Part shown: piece after piece, positions 46,432 to 55,865 of the stretch
Layout: each line of letters starts with the position of its first letter
How positions within the stretch are numbered: position 1 is the stretch's first letter
Assembly (NCBI RefSeq): GCF_023507745.1
Contig: NZ_JALPZO010000144.1
Coordinates: 107,734-171,733 of the forward strand
From: Vreelandella olivaria
Lineage (GTDB): Bacteria > Pseudomonadota > Gammaproteobacteria > Pseudomonadales > Halomonadaceae
Length of the DNA stretch: 64,000 bases
Direction of reading: 5' to 3'
Made by a program: the position numbers and the translations under genes
The notes under the pieces: generated by a model
Databases searched by the model: none
Seen by the model: the letters and a program-made list of their open reading frames with translations, nothing else
Told to the model about the DNA's origin: nothing

Positions 46432-47346
46432 TCAGTAGAAGCTGGCTTCCCCTTCCGGGCGCGTTTTAAAACGCCGGTGGAGCCACAAATACTGCTCGGG
46501 GTGTTTACGGATAGCACGCTCAATAAACTGATTGACCCGGGTGGCATCAGCCTCTTCATCACCACTTGGGAAGTTTTCAAACGCTGGCAAACACTCAATC
46601 GTATAAGTGCGGTTATCCGGGTTACGGTGAAACATAAGCGGCACGACAGGCGCTCCGGTCATACGCGCAATTTTGGCGGTCAGGCGGATGGTCGCTGCCT
46701 GTTGACCAAAGAGCGGTGCAAAGACGCTGACATCGCGCCCAAAATCCTGATCCGGCGAATACCACACAATGTGCCCGGCTTTAATCCGTCGCACCACTCC
46801 CCGCAGGTCATGGCGGTCAATCGCCTGACCAAAGATACGTGAGCGGGCACGGGTCATAAAGCGTTCAAACAGCGGATTGTTATGGGGGCGATACACCACA
46901 TCAGCAGGAAAGAATAGCGAGTGCAGTGCACCACCCAGGTCCAGTGTCGAGAAATGAATACCCACCACCAGCACACCTCTACCCTGGGCCTTGGCGTTCG
47001 CCAGATGCTCCTGGCCATGGTAGGCCACCCGATGGCGTAAACCCTCGGCATTGCGACACCACCCCGTGGCCGTTTCCACCAGGCCAATACCGTTGGCGAT
47101 AAAGGTATCCTTCACCAGTTTGCGCTGCTCATCGGCGCTTTTTTCTGGAAAACAGAGGGCAATATTGGTCGCTGTAATCTGCCGACGGCGCTTGATAAAG
47201 CGCCAGGCAAGCAGGCCAATGGCTTTCCCCACCCATAGCTTAAGCCGCCAGGGCAGCCAGGCGGCAACATACATGGCACCAATGGCCAACCAGGTTGGCC
47301 AGTAGCGTGGGTGAGCAAATGAGCGAGGGTACGACGTTTTTGACAT
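46432..47346 (-). CDS. lpxL: Lipid A lauroyl-type acyltransferase (LpxL/HtrB family)
   Basis: 304 residues from ATG 47346. An ATG at 47376 would overlap alr, and the chosen N terminus (SFAHPRYWPTWL) matches that of E. coli LpxL. One N-terminal membrane segment, then the LABLAT acyltransferase domain with the HX4D active site His131-Asp136 in GIHFSTLDLGG, RPHNNP near 155 and QAIDRHDLRG near 178. It adds a secondary acyl chain to Kdo-lipid A. Specificity between LpxL, LpxM and LpxP cannot be decided. It is downstream of alr on the same strand. Confidence 0.9.
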   Translation of the reverse strand: MSKTSYPRSFAHPRYWPTWLAIGAMYVAAWLPWRLKLWVGKAIGLLAWRFIKRRRQITATNIALCFPEKSADEQRKLVKDTFIANGIGLVETATGWCRNAEGLRHRVAYHGQEHLANAKAQGRGVLVVGIHFSTLDLGGALHSLFFPADVVYRPHNNPLFERFMTRARSRIFGQAIDRHDLRGVVRRIKAGHIVWYSPDQDFGRDVSVFAPLFGQQAATIRLTAKIARMTGAPVVPLMFHRNPDNRTYTIECLPAFENFPSGDEEADATRVNQFIERAIRKHPEQYLWLHRRFKTRPEGEASFY

Positions 47347-47359
47347 ACTAATTAACCGT

Positions 47360-48460
47360 TTAAGCAAGGGCCCCATGATAGCGCCGAGGAACTCTTGGCA
47401 ATACCCCCGTTAGCAAGGTATAGCTGATTGTATCGCAATAGCGGGCGACTTCATCGATCGGCAGCACGCTACCATCGCTGCTACCCCCCCACAGCACTAC
47501 TTCACTGCCAATGGCCGCATCAGGTAGATCCGTCACATCAACAGTGAGCATATCCATGGAGACTTTACCGGCGATTTGGCACCGTTTGCCATTCACCAGC
47601 ACAGGGGTGCCATCCACCGCATGGCGGTCATAGCCATCGCCATAACCGGCCGCCACCACCGCTATCCGGGAACGCCGCTTGGCGCGCCAGCGCCCCCCAT
47701 ACCCCACGGGTTCACCTACCTCCAGCTCACGCAGCGCGATAATCTCCGAACGCAGGCTCATCACTGGCCGCAATTGCTGGGTTGTCTCGTTAGCCACTTC
47801 CAAAGGATCACTTCCATACAGCATTATGCCAGGGCGGTTCCAGTCGCCATGAGCGGCAGGCCATGCCAAAGTGGCTGGTGAGTTCGCTAGGCACAGCGGG
47901 GCATCAAGCCGTTTTGCCAAGGATTTTAACCTTGCCATCTGCTGGTTAAAGTAACTCCCCTCACGGGCATCTGCCGTGGCAAAGTGGCTCATCAGATGTA
48001 ATGCCGTGACCTGTGGCGCACTGACCAAACGCTGCCAAACGGCGGGAGCGTCTTCGGGTGAGAACCCTAACCGGTGCATTCCGGAATCAACCTTTAGCCA
48101 TACCGGAATGGGTTGGCGAGGTGAAAAGGCCAATAAGGCAGCTACCTGCCACTCACTATGAATGCTGATCCAGAACCCATGGAGATCTACCAGCGACAAC
48201 TCATCCGCGTTAAAGATACCTTCCAAAAGGATAATCGGCTTTTGGATACCGCCTTCCCGAAGTTGGATGGCTTCTTCAATGCAGGCAACCGCGAACGCGG
48301 GTACATCGGCCTCCAAGGCACGTGCACACTCAACGGCACCATGACCATAAGCATCTGCTTTAATGACCGCTACCGAGCGGCTCTGGGGTGCGCAGCGGCA
48401 CGCCAACTGATAATTGTGACGCAAGGCGTCCAAGTCAATATGAGCCTCCAGCGGGCGCAT
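47360..48460 (-). CDS. alr: Alanine racemase
   Basis: 366 residues. PLP lysine Lys34 is in VAVIKADAYGHG, and the second catalytic base Tyr273 is in AAGYGDGYDRH. The N-terminal barrel and C-terminal beta domain are complete. It supplies D-alanine for peptidoglycan. The ribosome site is weak. Its end lies 13 bases before the chosen start of the lpxL-like gene, and a terminator separates it from rpoS upstream. Confidence 0.95.
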   Translation of the reverse strand: MRPLEAHIDLDALRHNYQLACRCAPQSRSVAVIKADAYGHGAVECARALEADVPAFAVACIEEAIQLREGGIQKPIILLEGIFNADELSLVDLHGFWISIHSEWQVAALLAFSPRQPIPVWLKVDSGMHRLGFSPEDAPAVWQRLVSAPQVTALHLMSHFATADAREGSYFNQQMARLKSLAKRLDAPLCLANSPATLAWPAAHGDWNRPGIMLYGSDPLEVANETTQQLRPVMSLRSEIIALRELEVGEPVGYGGRWRAKRRSRIAVVAAGYGDGYDRHAVDGTPVLVNGKRCQIAGKVSMDMLTVDVTDLPDAAIGSEVVLWGGSSDGSVLPIDEVARYCDTISYTLLTGVLPRVPRRYHGALA

Positions 48461-48511
48461 TATTTTTTCTCGCTTAGCGTGAATGATGCAACATGAATAA
48501 AAGAGCCAAAC

Positions 48512-48548
48512 CTAAAAACAGCGCACCGAGTGGTCAACCCGGTGCGCT
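48512..48548 (-). terminator. Terminator of rpoS
   Basis: AGCGCACCG pairs with CGGTGCGCT across an 11-base loop, and on the minus strand the stem is followed by GTTTTTAGG. It lies 33 bases beyond the rpoS stop. Confidence 0.75.
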
Positions 48549-48581
48549 ATTCTGAACATGGACCAACCAGGCCCAATAGCA

Positions 48582-49556
48582 TTAGCTCTCGAAAATGGAT
48601 TCCAGGGATAAGCCCTGTTTCTCCAGTGAACGCCGGAGCTTCTTTAGTGCCTCAACTTGAATCTGACGCACCCGCTCGCGGGTTAGCCCAATTTCAGCCC
48701 CCACTTCCTCAAGGGTCGCCGCTTCATGACCACGCAGGCCAAAACGACGTACCACGACTTCCCGCTGCTTTTCGCTCAGGTCATCAAGCCAATGGTCAAC
48801 GTGCTCACGCACGTCTCCATCCACCAGACACGCCTCGGGGCCTAACACCTCATCATCTGTCAGTGTGTCAATCAGCGGCTTGTCGCTTTCGCCTCCCATT
48901 GGGTAATCCACCGAGGAGACGCGTTCATTGAGCCCCAACATTTTCTTAACCGTTTCGACCGGCTTGTCGAGGTGTTCGGCGATCTCTTCCGCCGTCGCTT
49001 CATGATCCAGCTTTTGGGTCAGTTCACGGGCCGCCCGCAGATAGATATTCAGCTCTTTAACCACATGGATCGGCAAACGAATGGTCCGCGTCTGGTTCAT
49101 CAGCGCACGCTCTATGGTTTGACGAATCCACCAGGTGGCGTAAGTTGAGAATCGAAAGCCACGCTCAGGATCAAATTTTTCCACCGCACGAATCAACCCC
49201 AGGTTACCCTCTTCAATCAAATCAAGAAGCGTCAAACCCCGGTTAAGGTAGCGCCTGGCAATCTTAACCACCAGACGCAGATTGGATTCAATCATCCGGG
49301 AGCGCCCTAACGGGTCACCTTTACGCGCCAGCCGACCGTAATACACCTCTTCCTCTGGCGTTAACAGCGGTGAAAAACCGATTTCATTGAGGTAAATTTG
49401 TGTTGCATCCAGGCTTTGAGTCGATTGACGCTCCTCCCTGCCCAGCGCTTTTTCAAAGGCCGCTTCTTCTGCTGTGATATCATCATCAGTGTCATCCAGA
49501 GCCTCTTCTACAGCGCCCAGGTCAATCTCCTGCAGATCCTTCTCCAGCATACTCAT
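48582..49556 (-). CDS. rpoS: RNA polymerase sigma factor RpoS
   Basis: 324 residues from ATG 49556 (E. coli RpoS 330). It lacks region 1.1. Regions 1.2 ([21 protein letters not shown]), 2 ([20 protein letters not shown]) and 4.2 ([20 protein letters not shown]) are intact. It is the general stress and stationary-phase sigma factor. nlpD precedes it in the conserved nlpD-rpoS order; in E. coli the main rpoS promoter lies inside nlpD, which may apply here. Start chosen by GGGGGTAAG upstream. Confidence 0.96.
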   Translation of the reverse strand: MSMLEKDLQEIDLGAVEEALDDTDDDITAEEAAFEKALGREERQSTQSLDATQIYLNEIGFSPLLTPEEEVYYGRLARKGDPLGRSRMIESNLRLVVKIARRYLNRGLTLLDLIEEGNLGLIRAVEKFDPERGFRFSTYATWWIRQTIERALMNQTRTIRLPIHVVKELNIYLRAARELTQKLDHEATAEEIAEHLDKPVETVKKMLGLNERVSSVDYPMGGESDKPLIDTLTDDEVLGPEACLVDGDVREHVDHWLDDLSEKQREVVVRRFGLRGHEAATLEEVGAEIGLTRERVRQIQVEALKKLRRSLEKQGLSLESIFES

Positions 49557-49715
49557 GGTCTTACCCCCGTTATTACACCTACCCGCCATTTAGAAAAATC
49601 AAGGTGGCCGCACTCCTTGTGCGCATTCACCATTATTTATTGTTATATGAAGCCCTTAATTCAGCTACCCGGGTGATACAGAGAAACGCGACCGGTCACG
49701 TTCACCTGTAAGTCG

Positions 49716-50765
49716 TTAACGAGACGGCAGATAGTTCAAAGGATCCTGAGGCTGCCCATCACGGCGAACCTCAAAGTGCAGTTTGACGCTATCTGTATCG
49801 CTATCACCCATCGTGGCAATAACTTCACCTGCCTCAACGACATCGTTTTCTTTAACATTTAAACTATCATTATGTGCATAAGCACTCAGATACTGATCGT
49901 TATGCTTAAGTAAGATTAAGTTACCATATCCGCGGACGCCACTACCTGCATAAACGACGATACCAGGACCAGCCGCTCTAACAGGTTGCCCCTTTTGTCC
50001 GGCGATATCAATCCCGGCAGTAATCGACCCGCCTTGCTCAAACTCCCCGGTCACCTGGCCTTCTGTAGGCCAGCGCCAGTTGACCTCATCCACCGGTGTA
50101 AAGGTACGGGAGGAACGGTCAGGCGCCGACTGGCTGGGTTGTGCAGCAGGCTCTGGCTCAGTGGCTGGAGCGGGCGCTGGTTCTGGTTCCGGCTCAGGGG
50201 CCGGGGTTGGTTCAGGCTCCGGTGTGGATGACGAAGAGGGCTCGGCAACGGCTACCGTCTCACCTGAAGGCGTACTGCGGCTGGGTTCACTACCAGCGCC
50301 TTCTGCGACCTGCTCGGCGGCTTCCAGCGCGGAACGCTCCGCCGTTAAGCGCTGGTTACGCTCAATTGCACTTTCATCAGGCAATAGCCAGTCCAACTCC
50401 TGGTCATCGCTTGCCACAGCGGTCGCTTGGGGCCTGAGGCCCGTTGCCACCGCACCCGATGGGCGGCTCACGGTACCACTGGAAGGCTGGGTTCCTGTGG
50501 CCCCTTCACGCAGCGCAATGACCTGACCTGGGTATATCTGGTAAGGTGCATCAATATTGTTAATCACCGCTAATTGGCGATAATCAAGATTATGTTGCCA
50601 CGCAATACCGTACAGAGTATCGCCTGCTTTAACCGTATATTGCGGCGAGCTTTCCACCGCGCGGCGCGCCTCGCTTAAGTCACGTATTTGTGGGGTACCT
50701 TGTTGCTGGTTGGCACAGCCGCTAATCGCCAGTGCCAACACAGACATCATGAAAACCTTACGCAT
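49716..50765 (-). CDS. nlpD: NlpD-type lipoprotein with LysM and degenerate LytM domains
   Basis: 349 residues from ATG 50765 (AAAAGGAGTAGG upstream). The lipobox is at IS-GC (ALAISGC), with lipidated Cys at about residue 17. A LysM domain is at about 42-85 (YTVKAGDTLYGIAWQHN). A Pro/Glu/Ala-rich linker with repeated EP units spans about 175-210, and a C-terminal LytM/M23 domain follows. The first zinc ligand His is missing (TAGIDIAG), so it should not hydrolyse peptidoglycan but activate an amidase during division, as in E. coli NlpD with AmiC. Confidence 0.93.
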   Translation of the reverse strand: MRKVFMMSVLALAISGCANQQQGTPQIRDLSEARRAVESSPQYTVKAGDTLYGIAWQHNLDYRQLAVINNIDAPYQIYPGQVIALREGATGTQPSSGTVSRPSGAVATGLRPQATAVASDDQELDWLLPDESAIERNQRLTAERSALEAAEQVAEGAGSEPSRSTPSGETVAVAEPSSSSTPEPEPTPAPEPEPEPAPAPATEPEPAAQPSQSAPDRSSRTFTPVDEVNWRWPTEGQVTGEFEQGGSITAGIDIAGQKGQPVRAAGPGIVVYAGSGVRGYGNLILLKHNDQYLSAYAHNDSLNVKENDVVEAGEVIATMGDSDTDSVKLHFEVRRDGQPQDPLNYLPSR

Positions 50766-50772
50766 GCAAACC

Positions 50773-51744
50773 CTACTCCTTTTCAACGCCGCGCGCGTCA
50801 TCTGTTAAACGGTGATCGGCATACAACACTGCACGACGGTTAAGCAATACTACCAATAGTGCACCTGCGGCCATTAACGCCACCACACCGGCCACTTGCG
50901 CCGACGCCCCCGTCAATACGGCATAATCACTCGGTAATAGATAACGGTAAGCCAACGGTATCATCTGCCCATCTGGGCCAATTTGATAGCGTAACAGCTC
51001 GCGCCAGGGCCAAAGAACCGGCAATGAACCGATAATAAACCCCAACAGAAGCTGTAGTGTAGAATCGTGGTGGCGACGCAGCAGCCATGAAAGTAGTCGG
51101 GAAAAGAGCGCCAAACCAACGATACACCCCATGCCAAACAGTATAATAATACCGATATCTAAACTACGGATAGCCCCCATAATGGTGCCGTAGAGTCCCA
51201 TTGCGAGCAATAAGAAGCTGCCAGAAACTCCTGGCAGTAGCATGGCACTAATGGCAATGGCACCGGCCACCATAATGACCAGGACTTCGTTACCCAGCAT
51301 CAGTACCAACGGCATCATGCCCGGCAGGGCTTTCGCTAATAACAGGCCCACCAAAAGGGGGATCAGATACCACACTTTCCAACCACGCCCAGCGTTGACA
51401 ACCACCAAGGCAGACGCTGCCACCAAGCCAAAAAAGAACCCTTCAAGCAGTAATGGATACTTTTCCATTAGCCAGAGCGCCAAGTGAGCAACGCTGAACA
51501 GACTCAACGCGACACCAGACAGCAGAGGAATCAAAAACGCCAGGTTTAAATATTGATATAAGCCTGCCATACCTCCTCGACGCCATACCACCAGCGCATC
51601 GGGGCCAAACTGCTTGATGGTATTAATCAGCTCCTCATATATGCCCGTTATAAAGGCAATGGTGCCTCCCGACACACCGGGTATCGCATCGGCTGCGCCC
51701 ATCCCGGCGCCTTTTAAAAACAATTCCAGGAATCGATGCTTCAA
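50773..51744 (-). CDS. DUF368 integral membrane protein
   Basis: 323 residues with about nine hydrophobic segments. The DUF368 signature GAGMGAADAIPGVSGGTIAF is at residues 12-31, with a second copy-like LLPGVSGSFLLLAMGLYGTI near 170. Recent work links DUF368 proteins to recycling of polyprenyl phosphate across the membrane (with DedA-type proteins), often in salt- or alkali-exposed bacteria. It lies between pcm (four-base overlap) and nlpD (seven bases), an operon devoted to stress and the envelope. Confidence 0.88.
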   Translation of the reverse strand: MKHRFLELFLKGAGMGAADAIPGVSGGTIAFITGIYEELINTIKQFGPDALVVWRRGGMAGLYQYLNLAFLIPLLSGVALSLFSVAHLALWLMEKYPLLLEGFFFGLVAASALVVVNAGRGWKVWYLIPLLVGLLLAKALPGMMPLVLMLGNEVLVIMVAGAIAISAMLLPGVSGSFLLLAMGLYGTIMGAIRSLDIGIIILFGMGCIVGLALFSRLLSWLLRRHHDSTLQLLLGFIIGSLPVLWPWRELLRYQIGPDGQMIPLAYRYLLPSDYAVLTGASAQVAGVVALMAAGALLVVLLNRRAVLYADHRLTDDARGVEKE

Positions 51745-52373
51745 TCCACCACTCCTTGCAATAAGGGTACAAAACGCACTGGCTCAAGACGACGTTTTTC
51801 AAACGCCCCTCCAATCCGCTTTATTTGGGTAAGCCACTGACTGCCATCAGGTTCTTCAAGAGGCGCAATTAACACGCCATCGCGACTAAGTTGCTCAAGC
51901 AGTGCTTCTGGCAACATTTGCGCACAGGCTGTTAATAAAATCACGTCAAAGGGTGCAGCTTCTGGCCATCCTTCGCCACCATCTGCCACCGCCAGTGTTG
52001 CTGGCGCCTCCAGACGCCATAACCGTTCAGCGGCGCGCTCATGCAGTGTATATATACGCTCTACGGAGTAAAGGGATGTAACCAATCGTGATAAAATAAG
52101 GGTTTGGTAGCCGGAGCCAGTACCAATTTCAAGCACTCGACGAGGTTCTGCACGTAGTACCAGTTCCGTCATGCGCGCCACGGTGAGTGGCTGAGAAAGC
52201 GTCTGGCCAAAACCAATTGGCAAAGCGGTATCTTCATAAGCGCGGTGGGCAAGTGCTTCGTCAACAAATAAATGCCGGGGCTCGTTGGCCATTACGTCAA
52301 GCACCCGGGTATCACGAATACCCTGCTGTACCAGCCGTTCAACCATACGATCCCGCGTGCGCTGGGAGGTCAT
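51741..52373 (-). CDS. pcm: Protein-L-isoaspartate O-methyltransferase
   Basis: 210 residues from ATG 52373, chosen because MTSQRTRDRMVERLVQQGI matches the usual Pcm N terminus; in-frame ATGs at 52418 and 52439 overlap surE. The SAM-binding motif VLEIGTGSGYQT is near residue 76. The RHLFVDEALAHRAYEDTALPIGFGQT block is intact in the sequence just before it. It methylates isoaspartyl residues for protein repair. Order surE-pcm-(DUF368)-nlpD-rpoS is typical of gammaproteobacteria apart from the DUF368 gene. Confidence 0.94.
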   Translation of the reverse strand: MTSQRTRDRMVERLVQQGIRDTRVLDVMANEPRHLFVDEALAHRAYEDTALPIGFGQTLSQPLTVARMTELVLRAEPRRVLEIGTGSGYQTLILSRLVTSLYSVERIYTLHERAAERLWRLEAPATLAVADGGEGWPEAAPFDVILLTACAQMLPEALLEQLSRDGVLIAPLEEPDGSQWLTQIKRIGGAFEKRRLEPVRFVPLLQGVVD

Positions 52374-52404
52374 TCCCCGCCCACGACGCTCGCCAGGGGA
52401 TAAC

Positions 52405-53151
52405 TCAGGCAAAAGCATCCAACCAGTCCTGCACATCACTACGCGCGGGGTGGCGCGTCAAATCGGTTTGCAGTGGGGTAATGGAGACATACCCTGCGTC
52501 AATGGCCGCAAAATCCGTGTCTTCCCCGTCATCGGCATTATCCGCGACAGGGGCAATCCAGTAGCGCGTGCGTCCACGTGGGTCCTGTACCGCCAACGGC
52601 TTTTCCGCTGGCCCCCGGTAGCCCAGACGGGTCACTTTGACACCTTTTATTTCCTCCCAGGGCACATCAGGTACATTCACATTCAGCAGCGTACGCGGCG
52701 GTAGCGATAACTGGTCAGCGGCGCCAATTAAACTGGCGGCCACTTTGGCAGCCGTACCGAAATGGCGTTCTCCACACAGCGACATGGCAATGGCGGTCAT
52801 ACCCAGGTTGCGTCCCTCCATCGCAGCGGCCACTGTCCCGGAATAAAGTACATCATCGCCCAGGTTACTACCGTGATTGATGCCGGAAATAACCAGATCA
52901 GGCCGTTCATTCCATACGCCGTTTACACCCAGATAGACACAGTCTGCGGGTGTGCCGTCAACGCTATAGAAACCATTATCAAGTGCGGTTAACGCAAGTG
53001 GGCGGGCTAATGTGAGTGAGTTGCTGGCACCACTGCGGTCACGGTCAGGGGCAACAACACGCAGGTTCGCATGGGCAGCCAGTGCATCATGTAATGCCCG
53101 CAAGCCAGGCGCGTGGACACCATCATCATTGGAAAGCAGCAGTCGCCGCAT
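52405..53151 (-). CDS. surE: 5'-nucleotidase SurE
   Basis: 248 residues. The metal site is at the N terminus ([12 protein letters not shown], Asp9 and Asp10) with GINHGSNLG near residue 94. It dephosphorylates nucleoside monophosphates and short polyphosphates. AAGGAGAG precedes ATG 53151. It is 21 bases after truD and runs up to pcm. Conserved stationary-phase survival context. Confidence 0.96.
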   Translation of the reverse strand: MRRLLLSNDDGVHAPGLRALHDALAAHANLRVVAPDRDRSGASNSLTLARPLALTALDNGFYSVDGTPADCVYLGVNGVWNERPDLVISGINHGSNLGDDVLYSGTVAAAMEGRNLGMTAIAMSLCGERHFGTAAKVAASLIGAADQLSLPPRTLLNVNVPDVPWEEIKGVKVTRLGYRGPAEKPLAVQDPRGRTRYWIAPVADNADDGEDTDFAAIDAGYVSITPLQTDLTRHPARSDVQDWLDAFA

Positions 53152-53172
53152 CAGCCTCTCCTTGAAAATGTG

Positions 53173-54231
53173 TTAAACAAAATCGGAATGATGAATCAGC
53201 TCACTGACCACCGCAGTGGCAAAGCTGCCACGGGGCAGCGCAAACGACAGTTGCACAGCCGCAGACTCCCAGCGAAGCTCTGGCTCCACCAGTCGAACGC
53301 GAAGCGCCCGTTGGGCACGCTTTACACCACTCTTTTCCAATCCCTCACAGAGGGCGGGGTACTGCTGCACTAAATCTGCCTCGTAAGCCGCTATCGCGTT
53401 TTCCGTGTTTCCCTGTATTATCTTTTTTTGCGCAACGCCCCAGAGTATGCCGGTAGGGTGAATATCCAGCTCAGCCGCACGGTTAATTAAGCTGTCATCC
53501 ACGTTTTCGATGCCAAATACGCTTTGGGTGCCATCCAGCATCAGGGTATCTCCTGGTAAGGGCTGACACCAGGTACCATCGCCCAAACGGGCGCTTAACA
53601 GTTCATTAAACAAAAAGCTGCGCGCGGTGGAAAGCAACATGCCCTGGCGGTCATCGCGCTTACGCCAGCCTTTGGCGAATGCCGCCTCTGCACGCTGCAG
53701 GTTACGCCCACCGGGGCCAAAACGTTGAGGGCCGAAGTAGTTTGGCACCCCTTCCTTACAAAGCGCTTCCCAGCGCTGTACAAAATCATCAGCCTGCACC
53801 GCATCGCCACTCAGTTTCAGGCAAAAATGGTTCGTGCGGTGCACACCTCTTTTCAGCTTTCGAGGATGGCGGGCCTGCTCTAACACGGTGATGCCTAATG
53901 CCTCTAACGATGTCCCCAAGTCGGCAGGTGCTTCCCTGCCGGGAAGGTGCACACTCAACCATTGTCGGGTAACCGCAACCCGATCTTTCATACCCGAATA
54001 ACCAACGTCTCTGGGCGTTACCTTGCATAGCCGACTTAAGATTTTAACCACATCTAACGTGGTTTGGTTGCGCTTTTCAAGCCGCAACCACACATGCTCC
54101 CCATGCGCTTCGGGTGTAAAGTCGAGTTGCTCATCAACAATGAAATCCTCTGGCTGGGCGCGATACTGTCCGAGTTTTGGTTCCCCAAACCGGGCATCCA
54201 AATAACGCCGCCACTGGGGAAGTTTAAGCAT
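53173..54231 (-). CDS. truD: tRNA pseudouridine(13) synthase
   Basis: 352 residues (E. coli 349). Catalytic Asp83 is in [17 protein letters not shown], and [18 protein letters not shown] near residue 168 is the TruD signature. It converts U13 of tRNA-Glu to pseudouridine. Its start overlaps the end of ispF by eight bases, so it is translationally coupled. Confidence 0.96.
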   Translation of the reverse strand: MLKLPQWRRYLDARFGEPKLGQYRAQPEDFIVDEQLDFTPEAHGEHVWLRLEKRNQTTLDVVKILSRLCKVTPRDVGYSGMKDRVAVTRQWLSVHLPGREAPADLGTSLEALGITVLEQARHPRKLKRGVHRTNHFCLKLSGDAVQADDFVQRWEALCKEGVPNYFGPQRFGPGGRNLQRAEAAFAKGWRKRDDRQGMLLSTARSFLFNELLSARLGDGTWCQPLPGDTLMLDGTQSVFGIENVDDSLINRAAELDIHPTGILWGVAQKKIIQGNTENAIAAYEADLVQQYPALCEGLEKSGVKRAQRALRVRLVEPELRWESAAVQLSFALPRGSFATAVVSELIHHSDFV

Positions 54232-54712
54232 TTAAGGTCTCTTGCCACTCAACCAGAACAACCGCTTCAGCAGCAATTCCTTCCCCACGCCCGGTAAAGC
54301 CCAGTCGCTCCGTGGTGGTGGCTTTTACATTTACCTGACTTATTTCAATCCCCAAATCTTCAGCAATCACCTTTCGCATCGCTTCAATATGCGGTGCCAT
54401 TTTGGGCGCCTGGGCCATTAACGTGGCATCCAGGTTAACCACACCAACGCCTTGCTCACGTACCAGCATAACAACATGGCGCAATAGTTCACGGCTATCT
54501 GCACCTTTCCAGGCCGGGTCTGTATCCGGGAAGTGTCGGCCTATATCCCCCAGTGCGCAGGCACCTAACAGCGCATCACTGATCGCATGCAACAGCACAT
54601 CGCCATCAGAGTGCGCTACAAAGCCGTGTTCAAAAGGCAGCTTTACCCCACCGATCATTAAATGGTCACCTGGCCCAAAGCGGTGCACATCAAAACCATG
54701 GCCAATACGCAT
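54224..54712 (-). CDS. ispF: 2-C-methyl-D-erythritol 2,4-cyclodiphosphate synthase
   Basis: 162 residues. Zinc ligands Asp8, His10 and His42 are present ([27 protein letters not shown]). It carries out the fifth step of the MEP route to isoprenoids. Its start overlaps the ispD stop by one base. Standard trimeric-enzyme length. Confidence 0.97.
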   Translation of the reverse strand: MRIGHGFDVHRFGPGDHLMIGGVKLPFEHGFVAHSDGDVLLHAISDALLGACALGDIGRHFPDTDPAWKGADSRELLRHVVMLVREQGVGVVNLDATLMAQAPKMAPHIEAMRKVIAEDLGIEISQVNVKATTTERLGFTGRGEGIAAEAVVLVEWQETLNA

Positions 54713-55422
54713 CAGGCACTCCTTTCAGAGGATTGAGCCGCTTGTGACGCCATAATGGCGGCGGCAAGAGCGAGATCATCAGGGTGGGTCACTTTCAGGT
54801 TATCGCGCCGCCCGCTCACTAGTTTGGGGGCTTTTCCAAGCGCCTCAACAGCGGAGGCTTCATCCGTTACCACACGGTTAGCATGCACCGCCTGCTCAAG
54901 GGCACACCGCAACAGCGCGTAGTGAAAACCTTGTGGGGTTAGGGCATGCCATAACCCCGCCCGTGGTTCGGTTACCATACTGTGCTGCTCGGCGTTGGCA
55001 CGCTTCATGGTATCCGCTACGGGCATTGCCAGCAGGGCACCTTCTGGATGCTCACTGGCAGCGCGGTAGAGCGCATGCAGATCCGCCGGGGTAATGCAGG
55101 GTCGCGCTACATCGTGAACCATCACCACATCATTGTCATTCGCGGGAATTGCCAGAAGAGCGTTAAGTACGCTTTCCATGCGCTCTTGCCCCCCCTTCAC
55201 TCTCTGCCAGTGGCGAAACGGCACCCATTCGGATCGGAACCACTGATCATCTCTATCCAAACATAACACCAGATGAGCATCTGGAAAGGCGGCATGTAGA
55301 CGCTGTAGGGTGTGCTTCAGAATAGGCTGTTCAGCAATGTTAAGATATTGCTTGGGCTTATCAGCCCCCATACGTTTTCCCTGGCCCGCGGCCGGCACAA
55401 TAAGCCACAGCGTATCACTCAC
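54712..55422 (-). CDS. ispD: 2-C-methyl-D-erythritol 4-phosphate cytidylyltransferase
   Basis: 236 residues. The nucleotide-binding motif [19 protein letters not shown] is at residues 9-27, [10 protein letters not shown] near 103 and [12 protein letters not shown] near 202. It makes CDP-methylerythritol in the MEP pathway. Coupled to ftsB upstream (ATGA overlap) and ispF downstream. Confidence 0.97.
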   Translation of the reverse strand: MSDTLWLIVPAAGQGKRMGADKPKQYLNIAEQPILKHTLQRLHAAFPDAHLVLCLDRDDQWFRSEWVPFRHWQRVKGGQERMESVLNALLAIPANDNDVVMVHDVARPCITPADLHALYRAASEHPEGALLAMPVADTMKRANAEQHSMVTEPRAGLWHALTPQGFHYALLRCALEQAVHANRVVTDEASAVEALGKAPKLVSGRRDNLKVTHPDDLALAAAIMASQAAQSSERSA

Positions 55423-55772
55423 TGCCTCGCTCCTTCGCCGGAACGACCCGATTGGGTAACCAGACCTGCGTTAAGACCTATCAGCTCAGTTTCAATCGCC
55501 ACGCCGGGCACCCAGAAAAACTGCTCATCGCTGCGCACCATTCCCATGTCGCTGCGGGCGCGCTCTTCAATGGCATCCAGGCCGGTTTTAAGGTCGGTAA
55601 CTTCTGCCGCTAGCCGTGAATTTCGCTCACGCAACGGCACGTTGGCTGCCTCTTGAACGGCAACACGCTCCTCCACCCGTTGAAGATCCTGCCAACCGCC
55701 GTTGCCCAGCCACAGCTGGTATTGGAGAAGGCCCAACACGGCAAGCAGTGCCCCTACTAGCCATTTATGCAT
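55419..55772 (-). CDS. ftsB: Cell division protein FtsB
   Basis: 117 residues from ATG 55772 (AAGGAACT upstream); a longer frame to 55841 is rejected. A short cytoplasmic tail, one membrane helix at about 5-20, then a coiled coil (LQRVEERVAVQEAANVPLRE near 30, NSRLAAEVTDLKTGLDAIEE near 51) and a C-terminal FFWVP-type motif near 91. It bridges FtsL and FtsQ in the divisome. Position directly before ispD is standard. Confidence 0.94.
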   Translation of the reverse strand: MHKWLVGALLAVLGLLQYQLWLGNGGWQDLQRVEERVAVQEAANVPLRERNSRLAAEVTDLKTGLDAIEERARSDMGMVRSDEQFFWVPGVAIETELIGLNAGLVTQSGRSGEGARQ

Positions 55773-55865
55773 CACCAAGTTCCTTATGCTGGCGTGAACG
55801 GCGCGCATTATGCCATTAAGGGACCATGCCCAGCGAGTCACACCGGTATGTTAACAAGTGGTTAC

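Noticed and set aside
50080..50526. Gly/Ser-rich plus-strand frame opposite nlpD
   Set aside because: Complement of the Pro/Glu-rich NlpD linker; no start signal or motif.
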